From assembly GCF_029946515.1 (NCBI RefSeq), contig NZ_JARZHH010000023.1, positions 62,001 through 126,000 on the forward strand: a DNA stretch of 64,000 bases, in the 5' to 3' direction. The translations under genes and the position numbers were made by a program. Positions 62,424 through 64,000 of the stretch are shown piece after piece. This stretch comes from Polyangium sp. 6x1. GTDB lineage: Bacteria; Myxococcota_A; Polyangia; Polyangiales; Polyangiaceae. A model generated the notes under the pieces. That model was not told where the DNA came from and searched no databases. It saw nothing but the letters and a program-made list of their open reading frames with translations. Numbering within the stretch: position 1 is the first letter of the stretch; every line of letters begins with the position of its first letter.

Positions 62424-63302
62424 GTGAGCCCTCGAAAAGGCCTCTTCGCGCCCTCGCTCCGGCCCTCGGGGCTGCCCGTGAACCCCGTGAAGCGGGCCCT
62501 GACCGTCGGCGTGGCCTCGGCGGGGCTCACGGCGTATGTCGTGTGGGGCTCCGTGGTGCAGCGGAGCTTCGAATGGGTGGATCTCTACCTCATTCCGCTC
62601 GTGTTCGTCGGGGCCACGCTCCTCACCGCGGCGATCGGCCTCGTGGGCCCCTTTTTACGGGCCCTGCGTGTGGCCGTCGCGCTCGACGAGGGCGGCCTGC
62701 GTTGTGAGGTCGAGGAATACGTCGCGTATTACCCGTGGGTGCTGCTCGGCCCCGCGACCATCGAGCCCGATTGGCGCGGCATTCCCACGTTGATCCTCAC
62801 GAACGAGAGCGGGCGCCCGTTCGCGCACGTCCCGCTGCTCGGGAAGGGCGCTGAAGCGAACGGGACCGCGCTCGCGCGATCGCACGAGCGACGCCGCAAG
62901 GAGCCGATCGCGCCGGCGCCTTCCGTGGCGCGGGCGCTCGCGCGGCAGGGTCGGCCGCTCTCGGCGTGGCTCGAAGCGCTCGCGGCGCTCGCGGCCGCGT
63001 GGGACAAACGGGCGGGTTACCGGGAGCAGGCGCCCATCGACCTCAGCGAGCTGACGTCGCTCGTGGTCGACCTCGGACAAACCGCGGAGCACCGCGCGGC
63101 GGCGGCGTACGTCCTGCTTTCGCAGCGCTCGCCCGACCTCGACTTCTTGAAAGAAGCAGTCACGGAGGCGGCGCCCCCGCTCGTGCAGCTCCTCGTCCAC
63201 CTGTCGCCGGCGGGCAAGGCAATCGTCTCGCGGGAATCGATCGATGAGGTGCGGCCCTTCCTGGAGACCGACGAGACGGCGGCGATCGACGGCGCCGGCT
63301 AG
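62424..63302 (+). CDS. Hypothetical membrane protein
   Basis: A 292-residue protein with two N-terminal membrane helices (about 22-42, ALTVGVASAGLTAYVVWGSVV, and about 52-75, LIPLVFVGATLLTAAIGLVGPF) and a soluble C-terminal part of about 215 residues with a short beta region (GGLRCEVEEYVAYYPWVLLG) then helices. No family recognised. GTG 62424 was chosen; GTG 62478 (VNPVKRALTV) has GGGG upstream and is an equal alternative. The stop TAG is made partly by the first bases of the MITE-like element that follows. Confidence 0.65.
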   Translation: MSPRKGLFAPSLRPSGLPVNPVKRALTVGVASAGLTAYVVWGSVVQRSFEWVDLYLIPLVFVGATLLTAAIGLVGPFLRALRVAVALDEGGLRCEVEEYVAYYPWVLLGPATIEPDWRGIPTLILTNESGRPFAHVPLLGKGAEANGTALARSHERRRKEPIAPAPSVARALARQGRPLSAWLEALAALAAAWDKRAGYREQAPIDLSELTSLVVDLGQTAEHRAAAAYVLLSQRSPDLDFLKEAVTEAAPPLVQLLVHLSPAGKAIVSRESIDEVRPFLETDETAAIDGAG

Positions 63303-63424
63303 CAGGCTGTCGATAAACTTGCTGCGCACCCTGGATCGTCGGTCGTCGTCCTCGGAATACGCCTGTATTCCTGCGTCCTCCTCCCTAGCTCCAGGGCGCT
63401 CGCGGCGTTTCTCGACAGCCTGCT
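63301..63424. mobile_element. 124-bp MITE-like element with 13-bp terminal inverted repeats
   Basis: Ends AGCAGGCTGTCGA (63301-63313) and TCGACAGCCTGCT (63412-63424) are perfect inverted repeats. Inside are nested arms: GCGCACCCTGG (63324-63334) with CCAGGGCGC (63391-63399), and a perfect hairpin GGAATAC-GCCT-GTATTCC (63354-63371). The whole can fold as one long stem. It is too short to encode a transposase; a non-autonomous element or large terminator hairpin are the options. Confidence 0.6.
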
Positions 63425-63486
63425 TGGACGATCGAGCGAACGACGCGCTTCTCGCGTCCCGTGGGTTCTGGCATCATCCGGCCCCC

Positions 63487-64000
63487 GTGAATTCCTTCGT
63501 TCGATCTCTCGTGATCGCAGGCCTCGTCGCCTCCCTCTCCGCTTGCGCGGATGCGCCCGCGCAGAGCCGTCCTCCCGTCACGGCCGCGCAGCCGGCGGCA
63601 GCCCCGATCTTCACGGCTCCGCCGGGCCCCTGCGCGCTCCGGCCCTCGTGTGACACGCCATTTCCCAAGCAATCGAAGCGGGATTTTCGGCACCACGGCT
63701 CCTCGTTCCTTTCGAGCACGCAGCACGCGCGGCACCGGGGTCGCGATCTCTTCCTGCTGCCGGGCACGCCGCAATGGGTGCTCGGCAAGTTCGCGTATGG
63801 GCTTTCGGACAAGGATCTGAAGGACGAGGACATCGACGTATATTTGCTCCGCGGCTGCGGGGCGTCGTGGGAGAAGGTCGGGACGTACCGCACGAGCGAG
63901 GACGAGGGCGCGCACCCCGTGGTGCACGGCGTGGCGGACAGGGGCGGGCAGATCTTCGTGAATCTCGCGCAGGTCCTGCCCGGCGGTCCGCTCGGCGTGG
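63487..64000 (+). CDS. Hypothetical lipoprotein, truncated by the window end
   Basis: The frame stays open to the last base, giving at least 171 residues. GTG start, signal NSFVRSLVIAGLVASLSAC with a lipobox ending LSAC and an Ala/Pro linker, then HHGSSFLSSTQHARHRGRDL, LLPGTPQWVLGKFAYGLSDK and YLLRGCGASWEKVGTYRTSE. The mature part looks beta-rich with paired cysteines. The rest of the gene and its function cannot be seen. Confidence 0.65.
   Translation, partial: MNSFVRSLVIAGLVASLSACADAPAQSRPPVTAAQPAAAPIFTAPPGPCALRPSCDTPFPKQSKRDFRHHGSSFLSSTQHARHRGRDLFLLPGTPQWVLGKFAYGLSDKDLKDEDIDVYLLRGCGASWEKVGTYRTSEDEGAHPVVHGVADRGGQIFVNLAQVLPGGPLGV

Overview
This window is high-GC chromosomal DNA that looks like a myxobacterium of the Sorangium/Polyangium type. 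That placement is an inference from gene content and codon bias, with no marker gene or database search behind it. The signs are many lipoproteins with Gly/Ser linkers, an FG-GAP/cysteine-repeat protein with a MYXO-CTERM-like tail, three Hanks-type Ser/Thr kinases (one with WD40 repeats), a coupled ECF sigma factor and kinase, and HEAT, RCC1 and propeller proteins. I see no rRNA, tRNA, CRISPR array or transposase.

Layout. 0-9 kb: surface FG-GAP protein, lone receiver protein, kinase plus membrane TPR/PEGA-like partner, small lipoprotein, and a tandem ATP-grasp (Ddl-like) protein. 9-16 kb: housekeeping genes pcrA/uvrD, gpmA and purU, then a SEC-C protein; convergent gaps here carry a large palindromic repeat. 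16-24 kb: glycoside-hydrolase-like lipoprotein, GPH sugar symporter and two large lipoproteins, suggesting carbohydrate scavenging. 24-26 kb: a candidate deaminase toxin with an eCIS-effector-like N-terminus, and a GST. 26-33 kb: secreted protein plus HEAT protein, ECF sigma factor coupled to a membrane kinase, and a HEAT lipoprotein. 33-41 kb: SDR enzymes, two AraC regulators, RCC1-like and tectonin-like propellers, and a 43-bp tandem array. 41-50 kb: MFS/spermidine-synthase fusion, hybrid-free sensor histidine kinase, MerC-like protein, thioesterase and DAACS symporter. 50-57 kb: WD40 kinase facing a large degenerate-NTPase/GAF/PAS/STAS regulator. 57-64 kb: lipoproteins, an M16 protease pair, a MITE-like element and a truncated final gene.

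Two signals stand out. The first is the protein at 24153-25019, with HPATV/QPK-type N-terminal repeats followed by HAE and PC-x5-CC motifs, as in nucleic-acid deaminase toxins. The second is a composite intergenic repeat found four times (about 3.1, 11.5, 13.6 and 38.3 kb), built of hairpins around a CTGCGC/GCGCAG core whose outer stems differ between copies but keep pairing. Many start codons are GTG and several were moved inward from the longest reading frame; this is stated in each entry.
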